Shown in pieces: positions 20,853 to 21,068 of a stretch of DNA of 21,068 nucleotides (the stretch's first letter is position 1; the number at the start of each line of letters is the position of its first letter). The DNA comes from Prevotella sp. UBA2850 (GTDB taxonomy: Bacteria; Bacteroidota; Bacteroidia; Bacteroidales; Bacteroidaceae). The notes beneath the pieces were generated by a model. That model was not told the DNA's origin and did not search any database. It saw only the letters and a list, made by a program, of their open reading frames with translations. Location: contig DEFO01000048.1 in assembly GCA_002350805.1 (NCBI GenBank), positions 37,918 to 58,985 of the forward strand, given 5' to 3'. Both the position numbers and the translations under genes were made by a program.

Positions 20853-21068
20853 TTAGAATTGGTTGATAATTTCGTCGTCTACCAGGTTGGGGAGGGTGAC
20901 CTGCAGGCCTGGGGTGCGCTCCATCTCGCGGCGGATGGCATCCATAGAGCCGTTGTTGCGGGCCCACGAACGGCGTGCGATGCCGTTGTTGACATCCCAG
21001 AAGAGCATCTCGCGGATGTGACGGTCGCTGTCGTCGCTGCCATCGATGACCATGCCGAAGCCGCCGTT
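20853..21068 (-). CDS. hutU: Urocanate hydratase HutU, C-terminal part
   Basis: The 71 C-terminal residues of a gene that enters from the right edge, beginning NGGFGMVIDGSDDSDR and including MLFWDVNNGIARRSWARN, then TLPNLVDDEIINQF and a TAA stop at 20853-20855. This fits the end of the longer Bacteroidota type of urocanate hydratase, which converts urocanate to imidazolonepropionate. The assignment rests on this short stretch plus its place just upstream of hutH and hutI, the two flanking steps of the pathway. The ATG at 21053 is internal. The start, the NAD-binding region and the operon promoter lie outside the window. Confidence 0.88.
   Translation of the reverse strand, partial: NGGFGMVIDGSDDSDRHIREMLFWDVNNGIARRSWARNNGSMDAIRREMERTPGLQVTLPNLVDDEIINQF

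Overview
The window looks like chromosomal DNA from a Bacteroidota species, most likely a Prevotella-type member of the Prevotellaceae. Four things point there: close family matches for YfhO, the fused fucokinase/GDP-fucose pyrophosphorylase Fkp, GSCFA and the MurF-alanine racemase fusion; promoters of the Bacteroidota type (TAnnTTTG at -7); A-rich leaders without clear Shine-Dalgarno sites; and GC-rich genes with AT-rich spacers. I saw no rRNA, tRNA, complete insertion sequence, phage gene or CRISPR array.

Layout from left to right: (1) 1-1305, the 3' part of typA/bipA. (2) 1306-2259, almost 1 kb without a convincing gene. It holds coding-like remnants interrupted by stops, a possible two-helix membrane ORF, and several short direct and inverted repeats. 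(3) 2260-3988, a three-gene plus-strand unit: an ECF sigma factor, a one-helix membrane protein that could be its anti-sigma factor, and a secreted coiled-coil protein. (4) 4118-5278, minus strand, mtnN then luxS, which together recycle S-adenosylhomocysteine and make the AI-2 precursor. (5) 5380-16020, a run of five plus-strand genes: yfhO, fkp, a glycoside hydrolase family 2 enzyme, a GSCFA protein and a MurF-Alr fusion, ending in a strong hairpin. (6) 16184-17653, an MFS transporter of the hexuronate type with its own promoter and terminator. (7) 17996-21068, minus strand, hutU (3' end only), hutH and hutI, ending in a rho-independent terminator.

How the genes fit together: the central run is mostly about the cell envelope and glycans. 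It combines a polytopic GT-C-like membrane protein, GDP-fucose salvage for surface polysaccharide and glycoprotein fucosylation, an exported glycosidase, and D-alanine/peptidoglycan precursor synthesis. The hut genes degrade histidine through urocanate and imidazolonepropionate. The sigma/anti-sigma/secreted-protein unit looks like a small envelope-sensing module, but no target can be named from the sequence.

Most of the window is well understood. The best candidates for something less described are: the decameric CCTAGG array between hutU and hutH; the repeat-rich spacer after typA; the sigma-linked secreted coiled-coil protein; a 10-residue tandem duplication inside Fkp; and a Ser/Gln-rich insertion beside the MurF P-loop. 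I found no clear new defence or mobile system.
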